Below are positions 27,072 through 36,128 of a stretch of 64,000 nucleotides of DNA, in pieces. Numbering within the stretch: the stretch's first letter is position 1; each line of letters begins with the position of its first letter. The notes below the pieces were generated by a model. It made no database searches, had not been told where the DNA came from, and saw only the letters and a program-made list of their open reading frames with translations. This DNA comes from Hydrogenothermaceae bacterium (lineage in GTDB: Bacteria > Aquificota > Aquificia > Aquificales > Hydrogenothermaceae), in the NCBI GenBank assembly GCA_026418455.1, contig JAOABH010000004.1:558001-622000 (forward strand), given 5' to 3'. The translations under genes and the position numbers were made by a program.

Positions 27072-27115
27072 TCTATTATATTTATCCCAAAATTTTAACA
27101 GGAGGTTGCTAAAGT

Positions 27116-27994
27116 ATGGCAAACCAACTAAAGACGGTTTTACTACTTGGAATATTAACTGGACTCTTTCTGGCGATAGGACATCTGATCGGTGGAAAGC
27201 AGGGTATGATTATAGCTTTCTTTGTTGCATTAGCTATGAACTTTTTCTCTTACTTTTTCTCAGATAAGGTAGCTCTTGCAATGTATGGAGCCAGAGAGAT
27301 TCCTTATGAAGAGGCTCCATGGCTTCACCAGATGGTAGAAGATCTTGCAGCAAGGGCTGGAATCCCAAAACCTAAGATATACCTTGCACCTATCCATATA
27401 CCAAACGCTTTTGCCACAGGAAGAGATCCAAACCACGCAGCGGTAGCCGTCACATCAGGAATACTTCAGATCTTAAATAGAGATGAGTTAAGAGGTGTAC
27501 TGGCTCACGAGCTTGGGCACATAAAAAATAGGGATATCCTTATATCTTCAATAGCGGCAACGATAGGTGGTGCCATATCTATGTTGGCAAACATGGCATA
27601 TTTCTCATCTATCTTTGGAGGAGATAGAGAGGAAAACAGCAATCCGGTAGCCCATATAATAGGTGCTCTGATACTGTTTATAGTTGCTCCACTGGCTGCA
27701 ACTTTAATCCAGATGGCCATATCAAGATCAAGAGAGTTTATAGCTGATGAAACCGGAGCAAAAATCTCTGGCTGTCCTTTATGTCTTGCAAATGCTTTAA
27801 GAAAATTAGAAGAGATAGCACACAATCCTAACCTACAATCCCTTGCAGCCCAAGAAGTAAATCCTGGAACAGCCCATATGATGATAGTAAATCCGTTAAA
27901 AGCAGACACAATAATGAAACTATTTTCAACTCACCCACCTACAGAAGAGAGAGTTAAAAGATTAGAAGAGATGGCAAGAACTCTCAGATATTGA
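27116..27994 (+). CDS. htpX: HtpX membrane metalloprotease
   Basis: Inner-membrane zinc protease (M48) that degrades damaged membrane proteins, active site facing the cytoplasm. Two membrane segments lie at residues about 7-25 and 30-48, the zinc site is HELGH (131-135), and the third ligand region is FIADETGA. Two further hydrophobic segments lie between. Length 292 is usual. AGGAGG precedes the ATG. Pairing with dnaK suits membrane and cytosolic stress response. Confidence 0.94.
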   Translation: MANQLKTVLLLGILTGLFLAIGHLIGGKQGMIIAFFVALAMNFFSYFFSDKVALAMYGAREIPYEEAPWLHQMVEDLAARAGIPKPKIYLAPIHIPNAFATGRDPNHAAVAVTSGILQILNRDELRGVLAHELGHIKNRDILISSIAATIGGAISMLANMAYFSSIFGGDREENSNPVAHIIGALILFIVAPLAATLIQMAISRSREFIADETGAKISGCPLCLANALRKLEEIAHNPNLQSLAAQEVNPGTAHMMIVNPLKADTIMKLFSTHPPTEERVKRLEEMARTLRY

Positions 27995-28007
27995 TATTAA
28001 ATCTTAC

Positions 28008-28027
28008 GGAGCCTGTCTTAGGGCTCC
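28008..28027. terminator. Hairpin between the convergent htpX and GGDEF-EAL genes
   Basis: GGAGCC (28008-28013) pairs with GGCTCC (28022-28027) across an 8-base loop in the 35-base gap between two convergent stops. T-rich sequence follows on the plus side (ATTTATAAT). It may serve both directions. Confidence 0.55.
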
Positions 28028-28029
28028 AT

Positions 28030-29397
28030 TTATAATAACTTCAAAAACTCTTCAACTTCCATAGGTTTATAAAAGTAGTATCCCTGGCAGTAATCAATTC
28101 CCAAATCAACACATCTTTTATAATCCTCGTGGGTCTCCACATACTCCGCAACCGTCTTTATGTTAAGTAATTTAGATATGTTAACTATGCCCTTTACTAT
28201 CGCTTCCATTTTTTGATTACTGTTCATCTGCTTTATCAGGTGCCCATCTATTTTTAGAAAATCAATATCAAACTGGTGAAGATATCTCAAAGATGTGTAG
28301 CCGGAACCAAAATCATCAATAGCAAACTTCACCTTTGATTCTCTACCAAAATCTATCAAAGCTTTAGCATCATCTACATTTTCAAAAAGGGAGTTTTCTG
28401 TAATCTCAATTACAAAATCCACAGATTTTTTACCGCTTATGCTACTTAGAATAGCAACATCTTCTTTTAAATCTGTAAATTTTTCATCTTTGTTTATACT
28501 TTTATTGACGAAGAAAATCAGATTACTCCTAAAATTAATGTCTTCTATGTAAGACAACATCTCTTTTTCAAGCTTATCTATTAAACCAAAATAAAGGGCA
28601 GATTCTAAAAAGTAAGCGGGAGTGTATATATCTCCATCTACGTTTAATCTGATTAAAAACTCTCCACCCACAATATCCCTAGAATTTACCTGGATTATAG
28701 GCTGAATAAAAGGAATAACTCCGTTTTCTCTCGAAAGAGCTTTTAGAATAAGATTTCTGCCGTTTATAAGATTTTCAGATTTTCTTTGTAAAGAAGCATC
28801 GTAGAATGTTATACTGTTTTTACCCCTCTGTTTAGATTCAGCAAGTGCATTTAAAGATTCCTCAAAAACCTGATTAAAGTTTTTACACTGTTTATTGAAA
28901 GATATGCCTATGGAAGCTGTAGAAGTGATAAAACTATCTCCTACTATAAATCTAAAATCTTCTATTGCCTTTTTTATATTGTTAGATATCTTTATAAGAT
29001 CTTCTTCATCTATTCCATAAACTGCCACAGCAAATTCATCCACTCCTATCCTAGCTTGGATAGATGTATCTGGTGTTGATTTCACTATAATATTGGATAT
29101 CTCTTTAAGGAAAATATCTCCTATATCTTGTCCGTAAAAACCATTTATATATTTAAAATTATCCAAATCTAACACTAAAACACCATAACTTACTTTTTCC
29201 TGTTCACATTTCCTGTGGAGATTTTTAAGTTGAGCTATAAAGCCATCTCTGTTGAATAAGCCAGTAAGGTAATCTTTCAGGAGCCTTTCGTTATATTGAG
29301 ATTCAAGAGCTTTGTAATCTCCGAGGATGTAATCATACTTTTTTGTTATCTCTATAAGCATATTTTTAAGTATTCTTTCTTTTATCCTGTAGTCCAT
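28030..29397 (-). CDS. GGDEF-EAL protein, c-di-GMP phosphodiesterase likely
   Basis: A 455-residue protein without membrane or sensor domain. Residues about 40-205 form a GGDEF domain whose signature is altered to GVDEF (118-122). Residues about 210-455 form an EAL domain: EAL is EFL (246-248), but FVNKS, EITEN, DDFGSGYTSL, KIDG, AEYVE and QGYYFYKP are all kept. The expected activity is therefore breakdown of c-di-GMP, with the GGDEF part perhaps regulatory. It overlaps the FIST gene by 32 bases, which suggests that FIST is its sensor in trans. Confidence 0.9.
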   Translation of the reverse strand: MDYRIKERILKNMLIEITKKYDYILGDYKALESQYNERLLKDYLTGLFNRDGFIAQLKNLHRKCEQEKVSYGVLVLDLDNFKYINGFYGQDIGDIFLKEISNIIVKSTPDTSIQARIGVDEFAVAVYGIDEEDLIKISNNIKKAIEDFRFIVGDSFITSTASIGISFNKQCKNFNQVFEESLNALAESKQRGKNSITFYDASLQRKSENLINGRNLILKALSRENGVIPFIQPIIQVNSRDIVGGEFLIRLNVDGDIYTPAYFLESALYFGLIDKLEKEMLSYIEDINFRSNLIFFVNKSINKDEKFTDLKEDVAILSSISGKKSVDFVIEITENSLFENVDDAKALIDFGRESKVKFAIDDFGSGYTSLRYLHQFDIDFLKIDGHLIKQMNSNQKMEAIVKGIVNISKLLNIKTVAEYVETHEDYKRCVDLGIDYCQGYYFYKPMEVEEFLKLL

Positions 29398-30571
29398 CTG
29401 ATTCCTCTAATCCGACTAATATTGAAGTTTCATTAAAAAACTCTCCTGGTTTACCAAACCTATCAGGGCCTATCTCTCCAAAGGTCAAAAAACCTACAGT
29501 GTTAAAATCTCTCAATGTATCACTGTAGATTTCTTGTTCCGAATCTTCTCTTTTATCCGTTAAAAGAACATAATTTCTGGCAGTGCAACTTATATTCAGA
29601 ATCAGTTCCGGTTTCCTTTTACTATAAGTAAGCATACTGTAAAACTCTTTAGCTCTCGTTTTAACATCTTTAAGTATATCCTCACTGTCACCGGTTGATA
29701 ACTTTATCAATGAACCTTCCCTTATAAGACCATAAAATTTCACACATTTCTCATTTTTATCAAATTCATTAAAAGTTCTAATAGAAGTAACATACCTTCT
29801 ACTTTCATCTATCAACAGCAGTGGAAACTCCCAGAGAATTTCAGAAGTAGTTTCCTGAGTGAGATCCTCTGGTTTTAACTCTGTATTTGAAAGTAGATTA
29901 AACAGAAAATATTCAACATTCATCCCATCTATCTCATACAGCCTGTTATCTCTTGCTTTTGTTATCCGGTAAGTAGTTCCGACAGGTATAAATCCAAAAG
30001 ACAAGGTATTATAAGAAATTACATTATGAAGTTTTACTAAAATAATCCCATCTTCAAGAACCTTTTCATTTTCTGAAATATAGGTAGTAAAACCTTTGAG
30101 ATTAGAAGATGCAACACCTCCGTAGATCCTAACTTTTGGGTATCCATCAGATTTAAATATCCTATCTAAGAGTCTGTTAGTTTGATTGTTTTGAGCTGTG
30201 GAAAATAAAAGATATGTGGAAGAATCTTCTTTCAAAAAATTCTGGACAATTTCTCTGAGATAATCTATATCCATTGTTGAAAAGTTTTCTACTGTATAAA
30301 CTTCAAAACTACCATTTCTCTCAAATTTGATAGCAAAACCACCAAAATGATCATAACCGATCCTCTTACCTTCCATCACAGCAACAGATGAAAGAGATAT
30401 CCAAGTTGTATCTCCTAATGTATTTTTTAAAAGTTCTAAGAACACTCTATGGGAATAAATGTAAGGCGGTAAAAATAGAATAAATAAATCAGGAGAGATA
30501 TCATTTAAACAATTCCTTAATTTCTCTATATATAAAACAGGGTCTTTTTCAAAGAAGGTAACAACCTTCAC
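29366..30571 (-). CDS. FIST domain sensory protein
   Basis: A 401-residue soluble protein that reads as FIST_N (to about residue 215) plus FIST_C. Typical FIST blocks: GGFAIKF, VRIYGGVASSN, DGIILVKL, LSFGFIPVG, and at the end FNTVGFLTFGEIGP, FFNETSILVG. FIST is a ligand-sensing domain usually fused to kinases or cyclases; here it stands alone. The start is GTG with AGGTGGAG upstream. The end overlaps the GGDEF-EAL gene. The ligand is unknown. Confidence 0.85.
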   Translation of the reverse strand: MKVVTFFEKDPVLYIEKLRNCLNDISPDLFILFLPPYIYSHRVFLELLKNTLGDTTWISLSSVAVMEGKRIGYDHFGGFAIKFERNGSFEVYTVENFSTMDIDYLREIVQNFLKEDSSTYLLFSTAQNNQTNRLLDRIFKSDGYPKVRIYGGVASSNLKGFTTYISENEKVLEDGIILVKLHNVISYNTLSFGFIPVGTTYRITKARDNRLYEIDGMNVEYFLFNLLSNTELKPEDLTQETTSEILWEFPLLLIDESRRYVTSIRTFNEFDKNEKCVKFYGLIREGSLIKLSTGDSEDILKDVKTRAKEFYSMLTYSKRKPELILNISCTARNYVLLTDKREDSEQEIYSDTLRDFNTVGFLTFGEIGPDRFGKPGEFFNETSILVGLEESDGLQDKRKNT

Positions 30572-30619
30572 TCTCCACCTCTTAAATTTTACTTTTCATA
30601 TAATCTTAGCATTATCACT

Positions 30620-31444
30620 CTATTTTATCAATTTTTTAAGATCAGATATAGTTTGGTGGGTATTATGGCACTTTGAACAGTTATTAGCTGATATATAGTT
30701 TAAATTTTTATAAACCTCTTCCTTATTCTTTGATTGTAGAGCTTTTGATAGGGCTTGAAGTTTTTCTTCTACATCTTTACCATAGTAGATTTCTTCTGAA
30801 AGTTTGTTATTATGGCATTCGGAACAGCTTTCTGCTACTGCTTTAAATCTCTTTATGAAGTTATTCCCTTCTACTTGAGCTTTATCCGATTTTCCATCTT
30901 CAAGGTATATTCTCATCTTTTTCATAGAATCTGCCATCTTTTTCATATGATCTTCAAATTCATTAGATGTTTTTGTTACAGGATCCTCTATATTTATCAT
31001 ACTGAAGGAAGGGTAGTGATAGATAAGCTTTGTTGTAATTTTATATTTTTGGTGACACTGGGCACAGGATTTTCCTACAGCATCTGCATAAGTTTTGATG
31101 TTGTTGATATCTTTATTTTGAACTGCTTTCAATAGTGCTTCTATTTCATCTTTTTTAAGTCCTTTATCAAACTCTGGAACCATCTTTCCTATATTTAGAT
31201 AGTTATCTCTTAAAATTTTTGCCCATTTTTCTGCATTTTTCCAATCATTTTCCTGTATATTAGTAAACACTCCCGTGAAAGCCGTTGACATAGCGTACAT
31301 AGAATTTAAAAACTCAAACTTTTTAGAATTAGGTGGATAGTATTTACCAACATCTTTCGGTGGTGTTTCAAGTTTTATGGTTTCACCGTTAGAAGATAAA
31401 GATAAAGTTGTTAAAACAGCTGTTAAAATCGCTAACTTTTTCAT
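30620..31444 (-). CDS. Periplasmic trihaem c-type cytochrome
   Basis: A 274-residue protein with a signal peptide (1 to about 20) and three haem motifs: CAQCH (127-131), CSECH (207-211) and CSKCH (256-260). The first half has the helical layout and C-terminal CxxCH of a cytochrome c'-like four-helix bundle, and the second half seems a degenerate repeat of it (SMKKMRIYLEDGKSDKAQVEGNNF before CSECH). It would carry electrons in the periplasm; partner unknown. It stands alone with a GGGGT ribosome site. Confidence 0.85.
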   Translation of the reverse strand: MKKLAILTAVLTTLSLSSNGETIKLETPPKDVGKYYPPNSKKFEFLNSMYAMSTAFTGVFTNIQENDWKNAEKWAKILRDNYLNIGKMVPEFDKGLKKDEIEALLKAVQNKDINNIKTYADAVGKSCAQCHQKYKITTKLIYHYPSFSMINIEDPVTKTSNEFEDHMKKMADSMKKMRIYLEDGKSDKAQVEGNNFIKRFKAVAESCSECHNNKLSEEIYYGKDVEEKLQALSKALQSKNKEEVYKNLNYISANNCSKCHNTHQTISDLKKLIK

Positions 31445-31508
31445 AATTCTTACCCCTATATAAGAATTTTTACTTAATTTTAATGGATTTCTTTAATTTT
31501 GCAATATT

Positions 31509-32054
31509 TTAGACTATAGGTCTATACTCTGCACCTTCTCTGTTTAAAATACTTTCAATTATATTAATCCTTACTCTTTTTTGGCTACCGAAACTTTTTT
31601 CTTCATATTTTTGCAGTTTCTCCATAAGTTGAGAGATTTTTGCTTCTTTTATCCTGTTTATAGTTATATGAGGTATAAATCTTTTTATCTCTTTTTTAAA
31701 TCCTAATATATAGAGCCTATCTTCAACCTCTTTTTGGATATCTAAAAGTTCCTTTGTTGGTTTAACTTTTAAATAAAGTATCTTAGGTTGATTAATATTT
31801 GGAAAAACTCCTAAGCCTTTTAAGTATATCTCAGTATCTATATCTACATCTATGATACCCGACAAAACTTCTTTTAAAGCATGTATCCTCTCTACCGGAA
31901 CATCTCCTATAAATTTAAATGTTAAATGAAGATTACTCTTCTTAACCCATCTTCCAGATATAACTCCACCAAAATCTTTCTTTATCTGTGTTAGATGTTT
32001 TTCTATATCTATGGTTAGAAATGTTCCTATAAATATTCGTTTATTTAAACTCAT
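31509..32054 (-). CDS. thpR: RNA 2',3'-cyclic phosphodiesterase (2H family)
   Basis: Hydrolyses 2',3'-cyclic phosphate ends of RNA to 2'-phosphate; formerly called 2'-5' RNA ligase. The two catalytic HxTx motifs are HLTF (about residue 43) and HITI (about residue 128), in the usual spacing, with the start RIFIGTFLTIDIEK. About 181 residues. ATG 32054 and GTG 32057 are both possible; the start lies 14 bases inside the end of dapF. Confidence 0.9.
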   Translation of the reverse strand: MSLNKRIFIGTFLTIDIEKHLTQIKKDFGGVISGRWVKKSNLHLTFKFIGDVPVERIHALKEVLSGIIDVDIDTEIYLKGLGVFPNINQPKILYLKVKPTKELLDIQKEVEDRLYILGFKKEIKRFIPHITINRIKEAKISQLMEKLQKYEEKSFGSQKRVRINIIESILNREGAEYRPIV

Positions 32055-32892
32055 CACTTAAAACACCTTTACATATCTCTTGGACTTCTCCAGTCATCTT
32101 TATATTAAAATCTTCATCTACTTCTATAAGAAGTTCACCTCCTGGCATTCTCACTTTAACCTTCCTATCTGTAAATCCCTTCTTTACCATAACGGAAGCA
32201 ACAGCACAGGAAGAACTTCCGGAGGCTAATGTATATCCTGCTCCTCTTTCCCAAATAAGTATCTGAACTTCATCTTTTGATATTGGTTTTGCAAATTGAA
32301 CATTTGTTCTGTTTGGAAAGATTGGATGATTTTCTATAACTTTGCCATACTTTTTTATCTCTTCCTCATTTAACTCATCAACAATCACAACACAGTGAGG
32401 ATTACCTACAGATACACAGTTGACTTTAAAAGTTTTATCATCTACTTTTAAATCTATATCTAAACATTCTTCTGCTTCTATATTTACTGGAATCTCAGAA
32501 GATTTAAATGTAGCTTTCCCCATATCAACAGTTATTACTCTTGCTTTTGAATTTTCTTCTTTCTCTATTTTTGCTCTTACTATACCACCCTTGGTCTCAA
32601 CGGTAAATTCTTTACTAGAAGTATATCCATAGTCATACAGAAATTTACAGAATATCCTTAGTCCGTTTCCGCTTTTTTCCGCTTCTGATCCATCGGGATT
32701 AAATATCCTTAATTTAAAATCAGCCTTTTCTGAAGGATATTTAACTAATAGGCCATCACTACCTATTCCATAATGAACATCACATATCTTTTGGATAAAT
32801 TCCGGAGTTATTTCAAAGGTTATATATTCTGAATCCATCACAATATAATCATTTCCAAGTCCGTGAGATTTTACAAAGAAGTTCTTTTCCAT
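32041..32892 (-). CDS. dapF: Diaminopimelate epimerase
   Basis: Interconverts LL- and meso-diaminopimelate for lysine and peptidoglycan. The start FFVKSHGLGNDYIVMD and the segment RIFNPDGSEAEKSGNGLRIF, where the first catalytic residue is usually Cys, are recognisable: here the position reads SGNGLR, as in the family variant GNGLRC shifted. The second catalytic cysteine motif is ASGSSSCAVAS. Length 283 is normal. The exact state of the first catalytic position deserves an alignment. Confidence 0.93.
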   Translation of the reverse strand: MEKNFFVKSHGLGNDYIVMDSEYITFEITPEFIQKICDVHYGIGSDGLLVKYPSEKADFKLRIFNPDGSEAEKSGNGLRIFCKFLYDYGYTSSKEFTVETKGGIVRAKIEKEENSKARVITVDMGKATFKSSEIPVNIEAEECLDIDLKVDDKTFKVNCVSVGNPHCVVIVDELNEEEIKKYGKVIENHPIFPNRTNVQFAKPISKDEVQILIWERGAGYTLASGSSSCAVASVMVKKGFTDRKVKVRMPGGELLIEVDEDFNIKMTGEVQEICKGVLSDEFK

Positions 32893-32967
32893 TATCTGCT
32901 CTTCCTCATACTGAAATTTATATATAGCTGTATTATTATATTACAAACCAATTTGGGAGGCTTAAAG

Positions 32968-33441
32968 GTGAAAAAGATATTCGGCTTTCTATTTATCTTC
33001 CTTTTTGCTATTAAAAGTTATGGAGAGATTAGGGCTCCTGAGTTTAGTCTTAAAGATGAAACAGGGAAAGTAGTTAAACTTTCAGATTTAAAAAATGATG
33101 TTGTTTTTCTTACATTCTGGGCTACTACGTGCCACTCTTGTAAAAGGGAACTTCCTGAGATAAGCCAGTATATATACTCAAAGTATAAAGATAAAGTTAA
33201 ATTTTATGCCATCGTAATAGATTCTGACAATCCAAAACAGATAGCAGCTATTAAAAAAGACTGGAAATTTGATATGCCTGTTTTATTTGGGAATAGTGAA
33301 GTTATGGAAAAATACAGAATAATAGGGACACCTATAACTTATGTGATAGGGAAAGACAACCGCCTTGTAAAAATCTTTATAGGACCTCAACCAATTGAGA
33401 AATTTGAACAAGCTATAAAGAAAGCTTTAGGAGAAGGATAA
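32968..33441 (+). CDS. TlpA/ResA-like periplasmic thioredoxin
   Basis: A 157-residue thiol-disulphide protein with a signal peptide (1 to about 19) and a thioredoxin fold. The redox pair is in FWATTCHSCKRELPEI (Cys55 and Cys58), and the cis-proline region is GTPITYVI. I start it at GTG 32968, which has GGGAGG 8 bases upstream; the frame is open further 5' but that part looks like non-coding sequence. The stop overlaps ccdA, so the pair probably keeps apocytochrome c cysteines reduced for haem attachment. Confidence 0.9.
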   Translation: MKKIFGFLFIFLFAIKSYGEIRAPEFSLKDETGKVVKLSDLKNDVVFLTFWATTCHSCKRELPEISQYIYSKYKDKVKFYAIVIDSDNPKQIAAIKKDWKFDMPVLFGNSEVMEKYRIIGTPITYVIGKDNRLVKIFIGPQPIEKFEQAIKKALGEG

Positions 33442-34292
33442 TGGAAAATGTAAGCTTATTGGCAGCATTTTTTGCAGGAATTTTAGGCTTTTTATCACCA
33501 TGTGTCCTTCCTATAATTCCTGGATACATAGCCTATATATCTGGGATATCATTAGGTTCTACTCAAGAATCTAAAGGGATAGATTGGAAGGTTGTAGCTT
33601 CTGCGGTTTCTTTTGTTATAGGTTTTTCTATAGTCTTTACTCTTATGGGAGCTGCCTCAACTGCCGTAGGGTCATTCTTACAGGAATATAAATGGATAAT
33701 ATCAAAGATAGCTGCTATAGTGGTTATAATTTTAGGTATACATTTTACAGGTATACTTCAATCTAATTATGCAAAAAAGGTTTTATTAGGGTTTACAGCT
33801 CTAACATTAATACTCTACGGATATGAAGTATTTACAACAAAAGAACTTTTTGGAAATATGTTTTTTCTGTTTATACTGGCAGTAGCAGTAGACATATTTT
33901 ACTTCTCTGGATTTTACAAGCTTCTGTATATCCAAAAAACTACGGAAATACAGAAAAAACCACCAGGAATAGTTGGAGCATTTTTAGTAGGTGTAGCTTT
34001 TGCCTTTGGATGGACTCCATGTATAGGTCCTATATTAGGTGCTATCCTTCTGATGGCTTCCCAGCAAGAAACCGTAATGCAGGGAACTATGCTTTTATTT
34101 GCTTTTTCTCTTGGATTGGGAATACCATTTATCATAACAGCAGCAGCCATAAATATGTTTTTTAGATTTTTTAATTTTATAAGAAAATATTTTGTTGTTA
34201 TAGAAGTTGTTGGTGGAATACTTTTAATATTAATAGGTATCCTAATAATGACCGGAGAACTTGAAAAAATATCCTCTTTCTTAACATTTTGA
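33441..34292 (+). CDS. ccdA: CcdA/DsbD-type thiol electron carrier
   Basis: Inner-membrane protein that passes electrons from cytoplasmic thioredoxin to periplasmic thiol proteins. The two key cysteines are in FLSPCVLPIIPGYIAYISG (about residue 22) and GWTPCIGPILGAILL (about residue 193). At 283 residues it is longer than the usual 220-240: an extra hydrophobic stretch of two or three segments lies between the two halves (about residues 112-160). The ATG overlaps the tlpA-like stop (TAATG). Confidence 0.88.
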   Translation: MENVSLLAAFFAGILGFLSPCVLPIIPGYIAYISGISLGSTQESKGIDWKVVASAVSFVIGFSIVFTLMGAASTAVGSFLQEYKWIISKIAAIVVIILGIHFTGILQSNYAKKVLLGFTALTLILYGYEVFTTKELFGNMFFLFILAVAVDIFYFSGFYKLLYIQKTTEIQKKPPGIVGAFLVGVAFAFGWTPCIGPILGAILLMASQQETVMQGTMLLFAFSLGLGIPFIITAAAINMFFRFFNFIRKYFVVIEVVGGILLILIGILIMTGELEKISSFLTF

Positions 34293-34306
34293 CGATTTAT
34301 CACTCA

Positions 34307-34358
34307 TTTAGCTAAAATCAAAAAGTTGAATTATTGAAATTAAAGCTAAATAGCTTTA
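34307..34358 (+). promoter_or_regulatory. Two related palindromes upstream of the MHS transporter
   Basis: TTTAGCTAAA (34307-34316) is a perfect palindrome, and TAAAGCTA-AA-TAGCTTTA (34341-34358) is a perfect inverted repeat. Both contain AGCTAAA, 34 bases apart. The 117-base gap carries no gene. They may be operator sites. Confidence 0.35.
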
Positions 34359-34409
34359 GAATATACACAGATATAGAAGAGCTATAACTATTCTAACAAG
34401 GAGTTAAGA

Positions 34410-35672
34410 TTGCAGGAAAAATCTTATTTTAAGATAGCTTTATCCGGAATGGTTGGGAATATACTTGAGTGGTATGATTTTACACTATACGGATATCTTG
34501 CAGCCATATTGGCACAAGTTTTCTTTCCTTCCGAAGATCCTATTGCTTCACTTTTAGCATCTTTCGGAGCCTTTGCCGTAGGGTTTTTCTTCAGACCTTT
34601 AGGGTCTGTTTTATTTGGTTATATAGGGGATAAATACGGCAGGAAAAAAGCTTTAGTAATATCTATAATGCTTATGGCTTTTCCTACATTTTTGATAGGA
34701 CTACTTCCCACATACCAACAGATAGGAATCCTTGCTCCTATACTACTTATTATACTGAGAATATTTCAGGGACTTTCGACCGGTGGAGAGTATACAACTT
34801 CTGTATCTTTTGTTGTAGAACACGCTCCTCAGAACAGAAGAGGCTTTTTCGGAAGTATTAATTTACTCGGTGCAGTTATAGGAATAATGTTTGGGTCTCT
34901 TATGGGAGCAATTTTAACATTTACAATGTCAAAGGAATCCCTTATAGATTGGGGATGGAGAGTTGGTTTCCTTTTAGGTATAGTCCTTGCATTTGTGGGA
35001 GTGTATATACGTAGGAAAACAGAGGAAACTCCGATTTTTTTAGAGATCCAACAAAATGGACATAACCACAATCCACTTTTAAAAACTGTAAAAGAGCATT
35101 ACAAGGAGCTTTTGATAGCTGTTATATTTAGCTCACTTCAAGGCGTTGCATTCTTCCTCTTATTTGTATATATGCCAACTTTCTACTCTAAATTTTTAAA
35201 TATTCCAATGTCAACGGCTTTATTTATAAATACATTTGCTATGGTTGTTTTGATAATCTTAATTCCGGTTATGGCTTCAATTTCCGATAAAATAGGAAGA
35301 AAACCTTTACTTTACATCTCAACATTCCTTTATACAGTTTTATCTCCGGTTTTATTTTACTTAATGAAGTCAGCTGACATAAATGTGATACTACTGTCTC
35401 ATGTAGCTTTTGCAGTTATATCTTCTCTATTTATGAGTATTTTACCTACTGTCTTAATAGAAATTTTCCCTTCTGATGTAAGAAATACTGCTTTTTCTGT
35501 AGGATACAATATATCTCTGGGTATTTTCGGGGGAACTGTTCCAATTGTAGCAACATATATGATTAAATCAACAGCAAATCTAATATCTCCATCTTTATAT
35601 CTATCTGTTGTTGCATCTGTTGTATTAATAACTACATTTTTTATAAAAGAAAGTTATAAAAATAAACTTTGA
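34410..35672 (+). CDS. MFS transporter of the metabolite:H+ symporter (MHS) type
   Basis: A 420-residue membrane protein with about 12 segments. Features of the MHS group (ProP, KgtP): GNILEWYDFTLYGYLA at the start, GAFAVGFFFRPLGSVLFGYIGDKYGRKKAL, LQGLSTGGEYTTS-like FQGLSTGGEYTTSVSFVVEHAP, and SDKIGRKPLL in the second half. It would bring in an organic acid, betaine or proline with protons; which one cannot be told. The start is TTG with AAGGAG six bases upstream. Confidence 0.92.
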   Translation: MQEKSYFKIALSGMVGNILEWYDFTLYGYLAAILAQVFFPSEDPIASLLASFGAFAVGFFFRPLGSVLFGYIGDKYGRKKALVISIMLMAFPTFLIGLLPTYQQIGILAPILLIILRIFQGLSTGGEYTTSVSFVVEHAPQNRRGFFGSINLLGAVIGIMFGSLMGAILTFTMSKESLIDWGWRVGFLLGIVLAFVGVYIRRKTEETPIFLEIQQNGHNHNPLLKTVKEHYKELLIAVIFSSLQGVAFFLLFVYMPTFYSKFLNIPMSTALFINTFAMVVLIILIPVMASISDKIGRKPLLYISTFLYTVLSPVLFYLMKSADINVILLSHVAFAVISSLFMSILPTVLIEIFPSDVRNTAFSVGYNISLGIFGGTVPIVATYMIKSTANLISPSLYLSVVASVVLITTFFIKESYKNKL

Positions 35673-35685
35673 AGAGGCTAATACA

Positions 35686-36075
35686 ATGGCGAAAATTATT
35701 AAATTTTTACCAGAAGATAACTTTGAAGAAGATAAAGAAGAGAGTAAAAAAATTGAGGATGTAATCCAAGATCAAGAGATGCAGATAAAAAAAGCAGTAG
35801 AAGAACATGTGTTAGCAAATTTTGCAGTTAAAAATGTTTTAGGTATGGATATTGTTTATAAAATAAATAAAAATGATATAGGAGTTATAGGAGTTTTATC
35901 TTATGAACATAAGAGAAGAGAAGGTATGTTTATAGCTGAATTTATAGCAAAAGGAGTAGTTATAAAAGATAAATACTCTATAGATACACTTGCTTTTAAA
36001 GCTGGAGAGCCTCAACTGCACGACCAGATACACAAAATTCTGAAAGCTAAGAAAACTCTACCTGATATATCTTAA
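35686..36075 (+). CDS. Unknown 129-residue protein
   Basis: No family recognised. The N-terminal third is acidic and helical (FLPEDNFEEDKEESKKIEDVI), followed by a beta-rich part with DIVYKINKNDIGVIGVLSYEHKRREGMFIAEFIAKG. No membrane segment or signal peptide. It follows the transporter by 13 bases. The short spacing suggests co-transcription, but the function cannot be inferred. Confidence 0.7.
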   Translation: MAKIIKFLPEDNFEEDKEESKKIEDVIQDQEMQIKKAVEEHVLANFAVKNVLGMDIVYKINKNDIGVIGVLSYEHKRREGMFIAEFIAKGVVIKDKYSIDTLAFKAGEPQLHDQIHKILKAKKTLPDIS

Positions 36076-36128
36076 AATCCTTAAATAATGATAAAATAGA
36101 TATGTTTAAAAACTTTTAAGGAGTTAAT

